DNA from: Alkaliphilus peptidifermentans DSM 18978
Lineage (GTDB): Bacteria > Bacillota > Clostridia > Peptostreptococcales > Natronincolaceae
Direction: 5' to 3'
NCBI RefSeq assembly: GCF_900101495.1
Contig: NZ_FMUS01000005.1
Span: 124,001-188,000, forward strand
DNA length: 64,000 bases
Shown here piece after piece: positions 1 to 8,838 of the stretch (the stretch's first letter is position 1; each line of letters begins with the position of its first letter). Under the pieces are notes generated by a model. That model did no database searches, was not told the DNA's origin, and worked only from the letters and a program-made list of their open reading frames with translations. Both the position numbers and the translations under genes were made by a program.

Positions 1-828
1 TTCCTCTGACTTCCACTTTGATTGTATCACCCCGTCATTTACTAACTTGCTAAATATATTTTCCTTTCTACTTTTCCAATCATATGTATACCCTTCCACA
101 GTCTTCTTGGTATTTTTATACCAATTATGAAATTCCAGCAAAATTAATTCATACAAGTTTCTAAAAAGCTCTAATTCATTTTTAAAATATTTATGTTCAA
201 TTACAAGTTGCGTAGCTTCACGACATTCCAAAATCAAAAATGGATTTGTATCTCGCCTTATCATATTCCCCTGAAAATGTGCCAGTAAACTTAGGAGAAC
301 GTGGTTCCTCAAGTCAACCCCATTATAACAAAGTGCATTTGCATAATACATCAAGCCTTTACCAAACAATTTGTACCCACCAAAATTATCACTCATAAAA
401 AAGTAATATACCAAATGAAACATAAATGCTATATCATCTATATTTTTTCTATTAAATACAGTAAGATGATTTATTGTTTCATCTAAATCAAATAAATTAT
501 CTATAATTATATTTTTTTCAGCTTTCTTTACTACTTCTCTGATAATAAAAAAAGTATGAGAATAATCTTCTGGGTAAATAAATGCAACTTCATTCTCCCA
601 ATCTATCCACTCAAATTGTTTCATAAATTTTGATACGGTATCATTAGCAACAAAATGGCCATCTGCTTCTAATAGAAGTTGTGTGCTTTTCATAGACTCC
701 TGCTGCTCTTTATAATTAGGCCACAAATACTTTTCGCATCCCATTTCAATAAATTTTTCTCTAATAGAGTCTATTGTTTTTTCATATTTTTTAAAACTTT
801 TATGTTGTAGAAAATCCTCTAGATTCAT
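1..828 (-). CDS. Hypothetical protein, C-terminus beyond window
   Basis: An open leftward frame of 276 codons starts at ATG 828-826 and runs off the left edge without a stop. The start has an AGGGGG ribosome site seven bases upstream. The product is soluble, rich in aromatic and charged residues, with no signal peptide or membrane helix and no motif I recognise. It lies 58 bp downstream of the coiled-coil membrane gene and probably shares its promoter. The pair occupies the place where a phage portal gene would follow terL, so it may be prophage cargo. Function unknown; the reading frame itself is secure. Confidence 0.75.
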   Translation of the reverse strand, partial: MNLEDFLQHKSFKKYEKTIDSIREKFIEMGCEKYLWPNYKEQQESMKSTQLLLEADGHFVANDTVSKFMKQFEWIDWENEVAFIYPEDYSHTFFIIREVVKKAEKNIIIDNLFDLDETINHLTVFNRKNIDDIAFMFHLVYYFFMSDNFGGYKLFGKGLMYYANALCYNGVDLRNHVLLSLLAHFQGNMIRRDTNPFLILECREATQLVIEHKYFKNELELFRNLYELILLEFHNWYKNTKKTVEGYTYDWKSRKENIFSKLVNDGVIQSKWKSEE

Positions 829-886
829 GCCACGCCCCCTAGTTTTTCATGATATAACCAAACACTCAAATATTATTACTATTCAA

Positions 887-2035
887 TCAACAAAGCTTCT
901 TTACACTTTTCTCTTTTTTAATTAGATTATTTTGAATACCTTTAACATTATGAAGTAAATTGCTACATTCCTCATTTAATCTTTTTAGGTTAGTTTCATT
1001 CATATCAATGGATTGTAAATTTTTTAGAAAATCAATGCTATCATAAAAATCATCAATATCGATATATAACTCCCTATCATTTAATAGTACCAAGCCATCT
1101 TTCAATATGTCCCACCTTTGATTTAAAATATTAAATTTATAATTTGAAATAATTTTATGTAAGAATTCTTGATGATAAAAATCTTTATAGATTTCAATCA
1201 TAGGATGTTCTTTGTACCTTTCACCATAAAAAAACTGGAACATTTCTTCATCAAATCTATTATCATTTATAATGGTATCATCTAAACGTATTTCATACAT
1301 TAATAATGTTTTATACAATTGAACAACATTTTCTTTAGTTTTATCTTGCAAATTATTAAATTCGTTTATGTTGTCATATATATATTTAAATATTTTTAAA
1401 TTAACCTTACCACTATCGTCAATTTTCTCATACCAACCTTCTATTAAATTACTATCTATATATTGCTGTATTAACATAAATTCTTTATATACGTCTCTTT
1501 CAATATTTATGTAAATCTCCTTTTTTTTCTCTTTTATTTGTTCTTCAATATTTAAAATTTGTAGGGCTTTTTCTCTTGATATAATAGGATTTTCACTCTG
1601 AGACAATACTACCATTTCTTGTTTTAAATCAGTTAAATTTTCTTCTAATTTTTCTATTTCACTACTTAATTTCAATAGTATAGAAGGTCGTTCAAAAACA
1701 TACTGATCAAAAGCAAAGTAATCTTTTTTAATATTTTCAAGTCTTAATAAGACTTCATAAAGTTCTTTCTTTAGAATTACATTTTCTACTAAAATTTTAC
1801 TTTTCTTATGTTGATATTTTTTATTTAATTCTAAGAAATCCTCTATAACTATCTTATTACATTCTAATTCTCTCCTCAATAATTCTATTTGTATATATAA
1901 TCTATTTGCGTCTTTTTTCTGGGCAGATCTCTCTACTAAAAAATATGAGAGAAACGCAGAAACTAAAGGAACTATAATGCCTATCGTTAAACTGGTTAGT
2001 GGCAGTTTTTCTACATATTCTATTAATTTCTCCAC
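887..2035 (-). CDS. Membrane-anchored coiled-coil protein, unknown function
   Basis: The frame can open at a TTG (2056), but a GGAGGTGG ribosome site lies five bases before an in-frame GTG at 2035, so I choose that start (382 aa). One hydrophobic segment at about residues 11-32 is followed by a long charged, Lys/Glu-rich helical region (about 35-180) typical of a coiled coil, then a mixed helical C-terminus. An N-terminal anchor with a cytoplasmic body is the likely topology. No enzymatic motif is recognised. It is followed by the gene at 1-828 and preceded by its own promoter, which suggests a two-gene accessory unit inserted behind terL. Confidence 0.8.
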   Translation of the reverse strand: MEKLIEYVEKLPLTSLTIGIIVPLVSAFLSYFLVERSAQKKDANRLYIQIELLRRELECNKIVIEDFLELNKKYQHKKSKILVENVILKKELYEVLLRLENIKKDYFAFDQYVFERPSILLKLSSEIEKLEENLTDLKQEMVVLSQSENPIISREKALQILNIEEQIKEKKKEIYINIERDVYKEFMLIQQYIDSNLIEGWYEKIDDSGKVNLKIFKYIYDNINEFNNLQDKTKENVVQLYKTLLMYEIRLDDTIINDNRFDEEMFQFFYGERYKEHPMIEIYKDFYHQEFLHKIISNYKFNILNQRWDILKDGLVLLNDRELYIDIDDFYDSIDFLKNLQSIDMNETNLKRLNEECSNLLHNVKGIQNNLIKKEKSVKKLC

Positions 2036-2074
2036 AAATCCACCTCCAAAATTCAATTTGCTCTTCTTAACAAA

Positions 2075-2083
2075 ATTATACCA
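2075..2083 (-). promoter_or_regulatory. Extended -10 promoter of the two-gene unit
   Basis: Reading leftward, TGG followed by TATAAT (2080-2075) forms a TGnTATAAT extended -10 box about 40 bp before the GTG start at 2035. No good -35 box is visible, as is usual for extended -10 promoters. It implies transcription independent of the phage late operon. Confidence 0.5.
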
Positions 2084-2174
2084 TAGTTCATAAGAGCTGT
2101 TATATTAAAATAGATTTATCTAGATGCTCCTTCACCATAATCAGAGTCACTATATAATAGGTTAGCTTTAATGT

Positions 2175-3728
2175 TTATAATATTAGAATTCCTCTATCAT
2201 CATAAACCGACTTTCCACTATTTCCTCCTTCATTCCTAATTGCCCTATCTAGTGCCATCACCATAGCAACTGCCCCATCTATTTTTTCAGTAGACTTAGC
2301 TTTATCAAGCTTAATATTTCCGGCAGGATCCGTCCTTACATGAATATTATCCATCATCCATGATAGCACTGGATTTCCTCCATGGGCTATCCTCTTTTCC
2401 ATGGTTATTTTCATTAGTTCTTTTGTAGGTGGAGACATATCTTTAAAGCCTTGTCCGAATGGAACTACAGTAAATCCTAAGTCCTCTAGGTTCTGTACCA
2501 TTTGAATAGCTCCCCATCGGTCAAAGGCGATTTCTTTAATGTTATATTTAGTACCTAAATCCTCAATGAACTTCTCAATAAATCCATAATGAATCACGTT
2601 TCCTTCAGTAGTTTCCAAGTATCCTTGCTGTTTCCAAACATCATAAGGCACATGATCCCTTCTTACTCTTAATTCTAAATTTTCCTCTGGAATCCAAAAG
2701 AAAGGAAGAACGTAATACTTATCATCTATATCTGTTGGAGGAAATACCAAAACAAAGGCTGTAATGTCATTGGAACTCGATAAGTCTAAACCACCGTAGC
2801 ATTCTCTTCCTTTTAATTTTTCTGCATCTACTACGAATGAACATTTCTCCCATAGGTCCATTGGCATCCATCGTACAGATTGCTTGACCCACTGATTAAG
2901 CCTAAGCTGTCTAAATAGATTCTCTTCGGCTGGATTATCCTTAGCACTAATAAATGCTGCTCTTACTTTTTCTATATCAATGGTATGACCTAATGAAGGA
3001 TTAGCCTTAAACCAGTTTTTTTCATCTGTCCAATCGTCATCATCACTGATTCCATAAATAACAGGATAAAATGTAGAGTCCTTTTTCTTACCTCTTAAAA
3101 TATCCTCTGCCTTTTGGTGTACTTCATAACAAATGGAGTTTCTATCAGTTCCTGCTGTAGTGATTAAAAAGAAAAGAGGTTGCTTTCTAGCATCCCCTGA
3201 ACCTTTAGTCATAACATCATATAGTTTTCTGTTGGGCTGTGCATGAAGTTCATCAAAAATTACTCCATGAACATTAAGTCCATGCTTTGTAAAAGACTCT
3301 GAAGATAGTACTTGATAAAAGCTTCCTGTTGGCATAAAGACTAATCTTTTTTGTGATATCACTGGCTTGATTCTCTTCTTAAGAGCTGGACATTGCTCCA
3401 CCATATCTACTGCTACATCAAATACAATAGATGCTTGCTGTCTATCTGCAGCACATCCATAAACTTCTGCCCCCCACTCCCCATCACCACAAGTTAGGTA
3501 TAGGGCCACTGCTGCTGCGATTTCACTTTTTCCATTTTTCTTTGGAATTTCAATATAAGCTGTATTATATTGCCTATAACCATCTTCCTTTACCGTTCCG
3601 AATATATCCCTAATAATCTTATCCTGCCACGGAAGAAGATCAAAAGAAATGCCATGCCACACACCTTTTGTATGTTTTAATGCGTTTATAAAATTAACAG
3701 CTCTTTTAGCCTTATTATTATCCATCAT
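2175..3728 (-). CDS. Phage terminase large subunit (TerL)
   Basis: This 517-aa protein is the DNA-packaging motor and nuclease of a tailed phage. It shows the modified Walker A IPKKNGKS (61-68), Walker B VIFDE (156-160), and a C-terminal nuclease region with GGLDLSSS near 315 and the conserved AFDRWGA and DKAKSTEKIDG blocks. Length and motif order match the Terminase_1/YmfN-type family. Its ATG overlaps the terS stop by one base (TAATG), so the two are translationally coupled. The next gene to the left is not a portal protein, so either the late region is displaced by cargo or it has been lost. Confidence 0.95.
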   Translation of the reverse strand: MMDNNKAKRAVNFINALKHTKGVWHGISFDLLPWQDKIIRDIFGTVKEDGYRQYNTAYIEIPKKNGKSEIAAAVALYLTCGDGEWGAEVYGCAADRQQASIVFDVAVDMVEQCPALKKRIKPVISQKRLVFMPTGSFYQVLSSESFTKHGLNVHGVIFDELHAQPNRKLYDVMTKGSGDARKQPLFFLITTAGTDRNSICYEVHQKAEDILRGKKKDSTFYPVIYGISDDDDWTDEKNWFKANPSLGHTIDIEKVRAAFISAKDNPAEENLFRQLRLNQWVKQSVRWMPMDLWEKCSFVVDAEKLKGRECYGGLDLSSSNDITAFVLVFPPTDIDDKYYVLPFFWIPEENLELRVRRDHVPYDVWKQQGYLETTEGNVIHYGFIEKFIEDLGTKYNIKEIAFDRWGAIQMVQNLEDLGFTVVPFGQGFKDMSPPTKELMKITMEKRIAHGGNPVLSWMMDNIHVRTDPAGNIKLDKAKSTEKIDGAVAMVMALDRAIRNEGGNSGKSVYDDRGILIL

Positions 3729-4201
3729 TATTTCATCACCCTTAAAATCTCTTCCATTGGATCATAACTTTTATGCTCTTCTATATCCACACGAATTCTA
3801 CTTCTTGAAGCAGGAGTCAACCCAAACTCTGAACAGAAATCTTTCATGACCTTTAGATATGTCTGTGCGATCGACACCTGGGGCACTTGTTGAATATATC
3901 CTGATGGAGTTTTAAAAATAGTACCATGCTTTGATAAGAATTCTTCTGCTTCTTTCCATCTAGAGTAGGCTTGGCAATACCCAGCAAAGGCTGTCATATC
4001 TACTTCTGTTAGCACCCCTAACTCCTCTAGAATCTTTGACATCCGTCTCCATTCCTTCTTTGCTTCAGGTTCCAACCATGACGGACAACGGGGAGCTTTC
4101 TTTTCTGGCTTTGGTTCTTTTTCATTTAAAGGTCTTTTTCCTGGATTACCCTCAAGTATCTTTAGAGCTGTCGGTTTTGGTTTTCGTCCTTTTGTTGCCA
4201 T
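3728..4201 (-). CDS. Phage terminase small subunit, P27 family
   Basis: A 157-aa protein with the P27-type opening (GRKPKPTALKILEGNPGKR) followed by the PLNEKEP segment and a helical body (AYSRWKEAEEFL). It should bind phage DNA and deliver it to TerL. The ATG has an AGGAGGTG site six bases upstream. It overlaps terL by one base. In related phages an HNH gene sits just upstream of this gene; here two methyltransferases and small genes separate them. Confidence 0.92.
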   Translation of the reverse strand: MATKGRKPKPTALKILEGNPGKRPLNEKEPKPEKKAPRCPSWLEPEAKKEWRRMSKILEELGVLTEVDMTAFAGYCQAYSRWKEAEEFLSKHGTIFKTPSGYIQQVPQVSIAQTYLKVMKDFCSEFGLTPASRSRIRVDIEEHKSYDPMEEILRVMK

Positions 4202-4319
4202 GGTTTCACCTCCTATTGTACAACTATAGCTTTAGCCTTTTATAAGTTGATTTACTAGTTCCATAACGAGAAAAAGAGTCTGCAAAGACCCTTCCCTCTC
4301 TCTAAAAAAACTATTTCAT

Positions 4320-4526
4320 TTATCCTTTTATTCCTTTGAAATTATAATTGCCTTTCTTTACTTCTTCAAGTTCTGTATCAGCAGCTTTCTTATAATCCTT
4401 ATCAAGCTTTTCCTTATCCTTGCACTCTAAGCAGATACAATCTTCATTAAACATAGACATAATCCTTCCATTCTTTAAGTCTTTTCCACATCTGTCACAG
4501 TTTTTCTGACTAAAAAATTTATCCAT
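4320..4526 (-). CDS. Small zinc-finger phage protein
   Basis: A 68-aa protein with two CxxC pairs (C10/C13 and C32/C35), so probably a single zinc-binding site, followed by a Lys-rich helix. The start has a good AGGAGG site. Similar short zinc-finger proteins are frequent in clostridial prophages just before the terminase genes, but the role is unknown; DNA or protein binding is only inferred. Confidence 0.75.
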   Translation of the reverse strand: MDKFFSQKNCDRCGKDLKNGRIMSMFNEDCICLECKDKEKLDKDYKKAADTELEEVKKGNYNFKGIKG

Positions 4527-4554
4527 TAAAATACCTCCTATAGCTTTGGTACTC

Positions 4555-4586
4555 TATATATCACTTAAAACACAAGTAATAGCAAG
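4555..4586 (+). repeat. Leader repeat, copy 1
   Basis: The tract TATATATCACTTAAAACACA with AGTAATAGCAAG closely matches the tract at 5427-5458. The copies lie in the gaps just downstream of the hypothetical gene start region and of the methyltransferase stop. The similarity looks too long for chance in this AT-rich sequence, but the role is unknown. Confidence 0.5.
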
Positions 4587-4623
4587 CTTTTCATTGAAAG
4601 GTACCTACTAAATCTCTTAACTT

Positions 4624-5397
4624 TTATAAATTAAAATGGGGGTTACTCTTCCCCCCGTCTTCTCCCTTTTCTTGCTTTGGTTTTTCTTTTCTAAAGGCTG
4701 CATTCCCCGAAAGGTTCTCAAGAAGTACCTTTCTTGAAGCTTTATATTCATCACCAATCATCCCAAGTCTAAGGAGCCAAGTTCTGAAGGTATATTTTTC
4801 ATTATCTATTTTACTAGGCTTGGGTGAAGCATACTTTAAAGATTTGGCATGCCTATTTAATACCTCAGCAAACTCAGAGTAGGTTTTTACCTTTTCCACA
4901 ATCCACTTCCCTTTTATAAATTGAAAGGTTAGATTCTTATCCTTAAAATTAAATCCTAGTCCTGGGCAACTCTTTTCTCCTATATCCTCTAGTGCTATTT
5001 TGAAATCTTCAAGGCTCTTAACTTGGACCTCGTTAATCCCTAGAATAAAATCCTCTTCTACTATATTTTCTTTAAGATCAAAGGATTTTCTAATCAAAGT
5101 CTGCTTGCTAAAAATTATGTTTACTAAATTTCTTAATGTAATTCCTGTATGGTCTTCCATCGGTATAACAATCTCAACCTCATTTATTTCTGCATCCTCT
5201 TCCTCTAAACTTTCACTAGGGCATAGTATTTCTTCAAGTTCCAGTCTTTTATCACCCTTTGTAATGAATCCTTCTCTGTCGATGATGTAAGATTCTCCTC
5301 CTACTTCAACTCTGTATGCAAAACTGGGTGCTGCTAGGTATTTCGCTTTGACTCCAAAGTGTGATTCTAAGGCTTTTACTATTTGTTTTCTATCCAT
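4624..5397 (-). CDS. Conserved phage hypothetical protein
   Basis: I start this at the third codon (ATG 5397), eight bases after AGGAGG; the earlier ATG at 5403 is too close to that site. The product is 257 aa, soluble, acidic in the middle (about 65-85), with no motif I can assign to an activity. It lies between the C5 methyltransferase and the zinc-finger gene in the leftward late operon. Both this gene and the zinc-finger gene are preceded by similar tracts around ATATATCACT...AAAACACA...AATAGCAAG (4555-4586 and 5427-5458). Confidence 0.7.
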   Translation of the reverse strand: MDRKQIVKALESHFGVKAKYLAAPSFAYRVEVGGESYIIDREGFITKGDKRLELEEILCPSESLEEEDAEINEVEIVIPMEDHTGITLRNLVNIIFSKQTLIRKSFDLKENIVEEDFILGINEVQVKSLEDFKIALEDIGEKSCPGLGFNFKDKNLTFQFIKGKWIVEKVKTYSEFAEVLNRHAKSLKYASPKPSKIDNEKYTFRTWLLRLGMIGDEYKASRKVLLENLSGNAAFRKEKPKQEKGEDGGKSNPHFNL

Positions 5398-5426
5398 ATT
5401 CATTCCTCCTGTGTTTTGGTAATACT

Positions 5427-5458
5427 ATATATCACTCTAAAACACAGTAATAGCAAGT
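5427..5458 (+). repeat. Leader repeat, copy 2
   Basis: TATATATCACTCTAAAACACA with AGTAATAGCAAG, the partner of the tract at 4555-4586. On the transcribed strand each copy lies shortly upstream of the ribosome site of the next gene, so a shared leader or processing signal is possible. Confidence 0.5.
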
Positions 5459-5461
5459 ATT

Positions 5462-6811
5462 TTATGTTTTTTTAGGTAGATTATTTGCTATTGCAAAGGC
5501 TACATTTACAGTGACGGCATTTCCTGCCTGCTTATAAAGTTGGGCATCAGAATTAACCTTTTTGGCCCTTTCAAAGAGTTCATCTGAAAATCCTTGAAGT
5601 CTGAAGCATTCCTTTGGAGTTAACCTTCTTATGCGATAGTTTTCAGAAAGGGTTCCTTGCATACACTGGGTATCTAGAGTCTGCGCAACTTTCTTCCCTA
5701 CTCTTCCTCTTCTAGTCTTACTGTTAGGAAAGGCAATATTTATGCTATCCCCTATCTTTGCTTCAGCAAAACCTTTCTTTGTAGCTTCTTTGATGGCAAC
5801 ACCATGACGGTCTTGAGAAGTTAAAGTAAACATCGGCTCATCAGTATCTTTCATCCTCCTGCCATTTTGCTTTTTTTCTTCTCGTTCTGGTGTTATAACG
5901 GCCCTTGCTTCTAAAACTGCACTATTCATAGCTGTTCTATTTACAATTCCTCCAGTGTATCTCGAAGTTATGCATCTTGAGGTTTCTGTTATTTTAGTTT
6001 TAGTAGTGGATTGGTCTATAAAGTATAATCCTGTCTTAGCTCCTACTCCACCACCATTTGCTGTAAGAGTAGGTGAAACCCCTTCTGTATCATACACATT
6101 ACCACTGGCTCCTCTGCCACTTGGATTTATATTTCCGATTCGATAAAGTCCACTCTTTGCGCCAACTCCTCCAGCATTACTTTGAAGGGTACATGCAACT
6201 CCTTCCGTATCATAAACCCGATAACCCTGCATTCCACCTATAATTTGCTTAAGAGCTGCTGCGTTTTCTCCTCTGATAGGTAGTATTTCTCGTCTACCTC
6301 TGCTTCTAAGATTTGCAATAATGAACACACGCTCTCGGTTTTGGGGGACTCCGAAATCTTTGGAGTTAAGCACCTGCCACATTGCATCATACCCTGCTTG
6401 GTCCAATTCAGAGAGAACTGTGGCAAAATCAAATCCTCCATTAATTGATAGCAGGTTCTTAACGTTCTCAATAAGTAAGTATGTGGGTTTATCTTTTTCT
6501 TTTTTGCTTTTGATGAGATCAATGATGCTGAAATAGATTCCACTTCTTTCTCCTCTAAGTCCTTTTTGCTTTCCAGCAACTGAGATGTCTTGGCATGGGA
6601 ATCCAAAGCACCAAATGTCTGCATAGGGGATTTCTTCTGGTCTAAGTTTTGTAACGTCATCCGCATACCACTCTCCTTCTGTATCAAACATTGCTCTATA
6701 ACTTTTTATTGCAAATTTATCATTTTCACAAAAACCAATGCATTTATATCCAGCAAGTTCAAGTCCTAATCTAAATCCACCTATACCTGCACATAAATCA
6801 AGGAAGGTCAT
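5462..6811 (-). CDS. DNA (cytosine-5) methyltransferase, phage orphan
   Basis: A Dcm-type enzyme that transfers a methyl group to cytosine C5. Motif I DLCAGIGGF, motif IV GFPCQDIS with the catalytic Cys, motif VI ENVKN, motif VIII QNRERVF and the C-terminal GNAVTVNVA are all present. I start at ATG 6811, preceded by AAGGAAGG; the TTG at 6835 has no site. The target-recognition part carries two near-identical units, each VYDTEGV followed by TL, a GGVGAK block and GLY. It overlaps the upstream ParB-methyltransferase by 14 bp. No restriction partner is adjacent, so a self-protection or epigenetic role is likely. Confidence 0.92.
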   Translation of the reverse strand: MTFLDLCAGIGGFRLGLELAGYKCIGFCENDKFAIKSYRAMFDTEGEWYADDVTKLRPEEIPYADIWCFGFPCQDISVAGKQKGLRGERSGIYFSIIDLIKSKKEKDKPTYLLIENVKNLLSINGGFDFATVLSELDQAGYDAMWQVLNSKDFGVPQNRERVFIIANLRSRGRREILPIRGENAAALKQIIGGMQGYRVYDTEGVACTLQSNAGGVGAKSGLYRIGNINPSGRGASGNVYDTEGVSPTLTANGGGVGAKTGLYFIDQSTTKTKITETSRCITSRYTGGIVNRTAMNSAVLEARAVITPEREEKKQNGRRMKDTDEPMFTLTSQDRHGVAIKEATKKGFAEAKIGDSINIAFPNSKTRRGRVGKKVAQTLDTQCMQGTLSENYRIRRLTPKECFRLQGFSDELFERAKKVNSDAQLYKQAGNAVTVNVAFAIANNLPKKT

Positions 6812-8069
6812 TTTGATCACAACCTTCCTTTTCAATATTCCTATAGGCTATTTTTTCTCCATTTCTAACTAGAAAAACGTCCTCTTCTTTACCCACATGT
6901 TCGATATATCTTTTTACAATAACATCTACATATTTCTCATCTAATTCAATGGCGTAACAGATCCTCCCCGTTTGCTCACTGGCGATTACAGTGGATCCAC
7001 TACCACCAAAGGGCTCTAATATAATACAGTTTGTCATAGAGCTATTTTGGATTGGGTAGGCAATCAAAGGCACTGGTTTCATAGTTGGATGGAGTTCTGA
7101 TTTTGTAGGTCTGTCAAAGTTCCAAACCGTTGTCTGTTTTCTATCTGCATACCACCGATGTTTTCCTGTAGGCTTCCAGCCATATAAAATAGGCTCATGT
7201 TGCCATTGGTAGTCAGACCTACCTAAAACCAATGATTGTTTCACCCACTGGCATACCCCTGAAAGTTTAAATCCAGCGTCTTTAAAAGCTTTCCTGAAAT
7301 TAAGCCCTTCCGTATCTGCATGGAAAACATAAATAGAACCACCGTCATCTAAAGCTGTATAAATGTTTTTGAAGGCATCTAGCAAGAAATTATAGAAATT
7401 ATGATCATCCATATTATCGTTTTTTATTGTTCTTTCATTCTCTTTCCCTGCTGTATAGTTCACGTTATATGGAGGGTCGGTTACACAAAGATTAGCCTTC
7501 TTCCCATCCATTAATTTTTCATAGGTTTCAACCTTTGTACTATCTCCACAAATAAGTCTGTGCCTTCCTAAAATCCAGAGGTCACCTTGCTTTGATATAG
7601 GTTCTTCTTCTAAGGCTCCATCAATGTCAAAATCATCATCAGATATATTTTTATCGTGAATGTTTGAAAATAACTCCTCTATTTCAGCAGCATCAAACCC
7701 CGTAAGATTAATATCAAAATCTAGTTCCTTTAAGTTTTCAAGCTCTATGGCAAGAAGTTCATTGTCCCACCCTGCATCAAGCGCCATTCTATTATCTGCT
7801 AAAATATAAGCTTTCTTTTGGGCCTCTGTTAGGTGCTCTACCAATACACATGGTACTTCTTTTATTCCCTCTTCCTTTGCAGCAGCTATTCTGCCATGGC
7901 CTGCAATAATATTTTTTTCTTTATCAATAAGTACAGGATTTACAAAACCAAATTCCCTAAGGCTACTTCTTAGCTTTTTAATCTGTTCTTTACTGTGAGT
8001 TCTAGCATTGTTAGCATAGGGAATTAATTCATCAACAGGAATTAGTTTTAATTCTTCTGTTCTTTTCAA
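6798..8069 (-). CDS. ParB-domain DNA methyltransferase (N6-A/N4-C)
   Basis: The N-terminal 90 residues form a ParB/Srx-like domain (ELIPYANNARTHS, then AGHGRIAAAK). The remainder is a beta-class methyltransferase with TDPPYN as the catalytic DPPY motif and EPFGGSGST as the SAM-binding motif. Such fusions are common in Firmicute phages next to terminase genes. The frame opens with GTG at 8078, inside the AGGAGGTG site; the TTG at 8069, eight bases after the site, is more likely. The adjacent C5 enzyme overlaps it, so two different modifications may be placed on the same phage DNA. Confidence 0.92.
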   Translation of the reverse strand: MKRTEELKLIPVDELIPYANNARTHSKEQIKKLRSSLREFGFVNPVLIDKEKNIIAGHGRIAAAKEEGIKEVPCVLVEHLTEAQKKAYILADNRMALDAGWDNELLAIELENLKELDFDINLTGFDAAEIEELFSNIHDKNISDDDFDIDGALEEEPISKQGDLWILGRHRLICGDSTKVETYEKLMDGKKANLCVTDPPYNVNYTAGKENERTIKNDNMDDHNFYNFLLDAFKNIYTALDDGGSIYVFHADTEGLNFRKAFKDAGFKLSGVCQWVKQSLVLGRSDYQWQHEPILYGWKPTGKHRWYADRKQTTVWNFDRPTKSELHPTMKPVPLIAYPIQNSSMTNCIILEPFGGSGSTVIASEQTGRICYAIELDEKYVDVIVKRYIEHVGKEEDVFLVRNGEKIAYRNIEKEGCDQNDLP

Positions 8070-8104
8070 CCTTTCCACCTCCTAAAATGAGCATAAAAAA
8101 ATCA

Positions 8105-8593
8105 CTACTCCTCTCGAGTGGTGACAGCTTCTTCTATCATTTCGTATTCAGTTTCTTCATATGTTCCAAATCTATATTCTGTAGTACATCTTATTGAACA
8201 AAACTTTCTATTCTTATTTCCGTATACCTTAAATTCCTTACCACAATATTGACAAGTGAATTGATACCAAGCAGTGTCTCTACGTTTCTTTTTATCGGGG
8301 TTTTCTTTCCACCAAGTTCTTCTACACGCATCAGAGCAGAATTTGGCTTTTCTTCCCCTTTGCTTTTTTTTATTAACTTCTTTGCCACAATAAGAACACT
8401 GTTTTAAAAGCCCCTTCACTTCTTCCCTATGTTCTTGTAGCATTCCATAACCTACATACCCTTGTAATCCATGTTTCTTACAAAGATCCCTTACCGTATC
8501 CCTTTTAAAGCCGAGGGTACTGGCAATACTCTTATATCCATATCCTTTTTTCCTAAGTGCTAAAATCCTCTCTTCTTGAATTTTATCTAACAT
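8105..8593 (-). CDS. HTH and double zinc-finger phage protein
   Basis: I choose ATG 8593, with AAGGTGA upstream; an in-frame ATG at 8650 lacks a nearby ribosome site. The product (162 aa) begins with a sigma-region-4-like helix-turn-helix (KKGYGYKSIASTLGFKRDTV) and continues with two CxxC...CxxxC zinc modules (CSYCGKE...CSDAC and CQYCGKE...CSIRC). Homologues are often labelled sigma-70-like proteins in databases. DNA binding is likely; a regulatory role on the packaging or late genes is inferred from position only. Confidence 0.8.
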   Translation of the reverse strand: MLDKIQEERILALRKKGYGYKSIASTLGFKRDTVRDLCKKHGLQGYVGYGMLQEHREEVKGLLKQCSYCGKEVNKKKQRGRKAKFCSDACRRTWWKENPDKKKRRDTAWYQFTCQYCGKEFKVYGNKNRKFCSIRCTTEYRFGTYEETEYEMIEEAVTTREE

Positions 8594-8772
8594 TGTTATC
8601 ACTTCACCTTTAAAGTTAATACGCCCACCAAATTCTTGAGCTTTAGCCATTTGGACTTTTTCGCAAAATTCCCCCTTCCCCCCTTAGAAAAAAGCGTTTT
8701 TTCGTGTGAAGGGGCGCCACCGTTCCTGGAACAAAGGGCTGTAGGGATTGTATCTCCCCTCCCCTCTTAGAA

Positions 8773-8834
8773 TTATGCACAGGCTCATAAGTTATCAACA
8801 GAATGCTAACAATTTATCCATAGTGTTATGCACA
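8773..8834 (+). repeat. Cluster of DnaA-box-like 9-mers
   Basis: Four same-strand 9-mers occur in 62 bp: TTATGCACA (8773), TTATCAACA (8792), TTATCCATA (8814) and TTATGCACA (8826). Two match the DnaA-box consensus TTATNCACA exactly and two differ at one position. They fill the end of the gene-free gap 8594-8838 beside the HNH gene. A replication or packaging-start role is possible but not shown. Confidence 0.5.
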
Positions 8835-8838
8835 CCCC

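Noticed and set aside
301-486. 61-codon rightward ORF
   Set aside because: It lies opposite the long open leftward frame at 1-828 and has no ribosome site.
6238-6687. 149-codon leftward ORF
   Set aside because: It is antisense-free but out-of-frame overlap of the C5 methyltransferase, which has all its motifs in the other frame.
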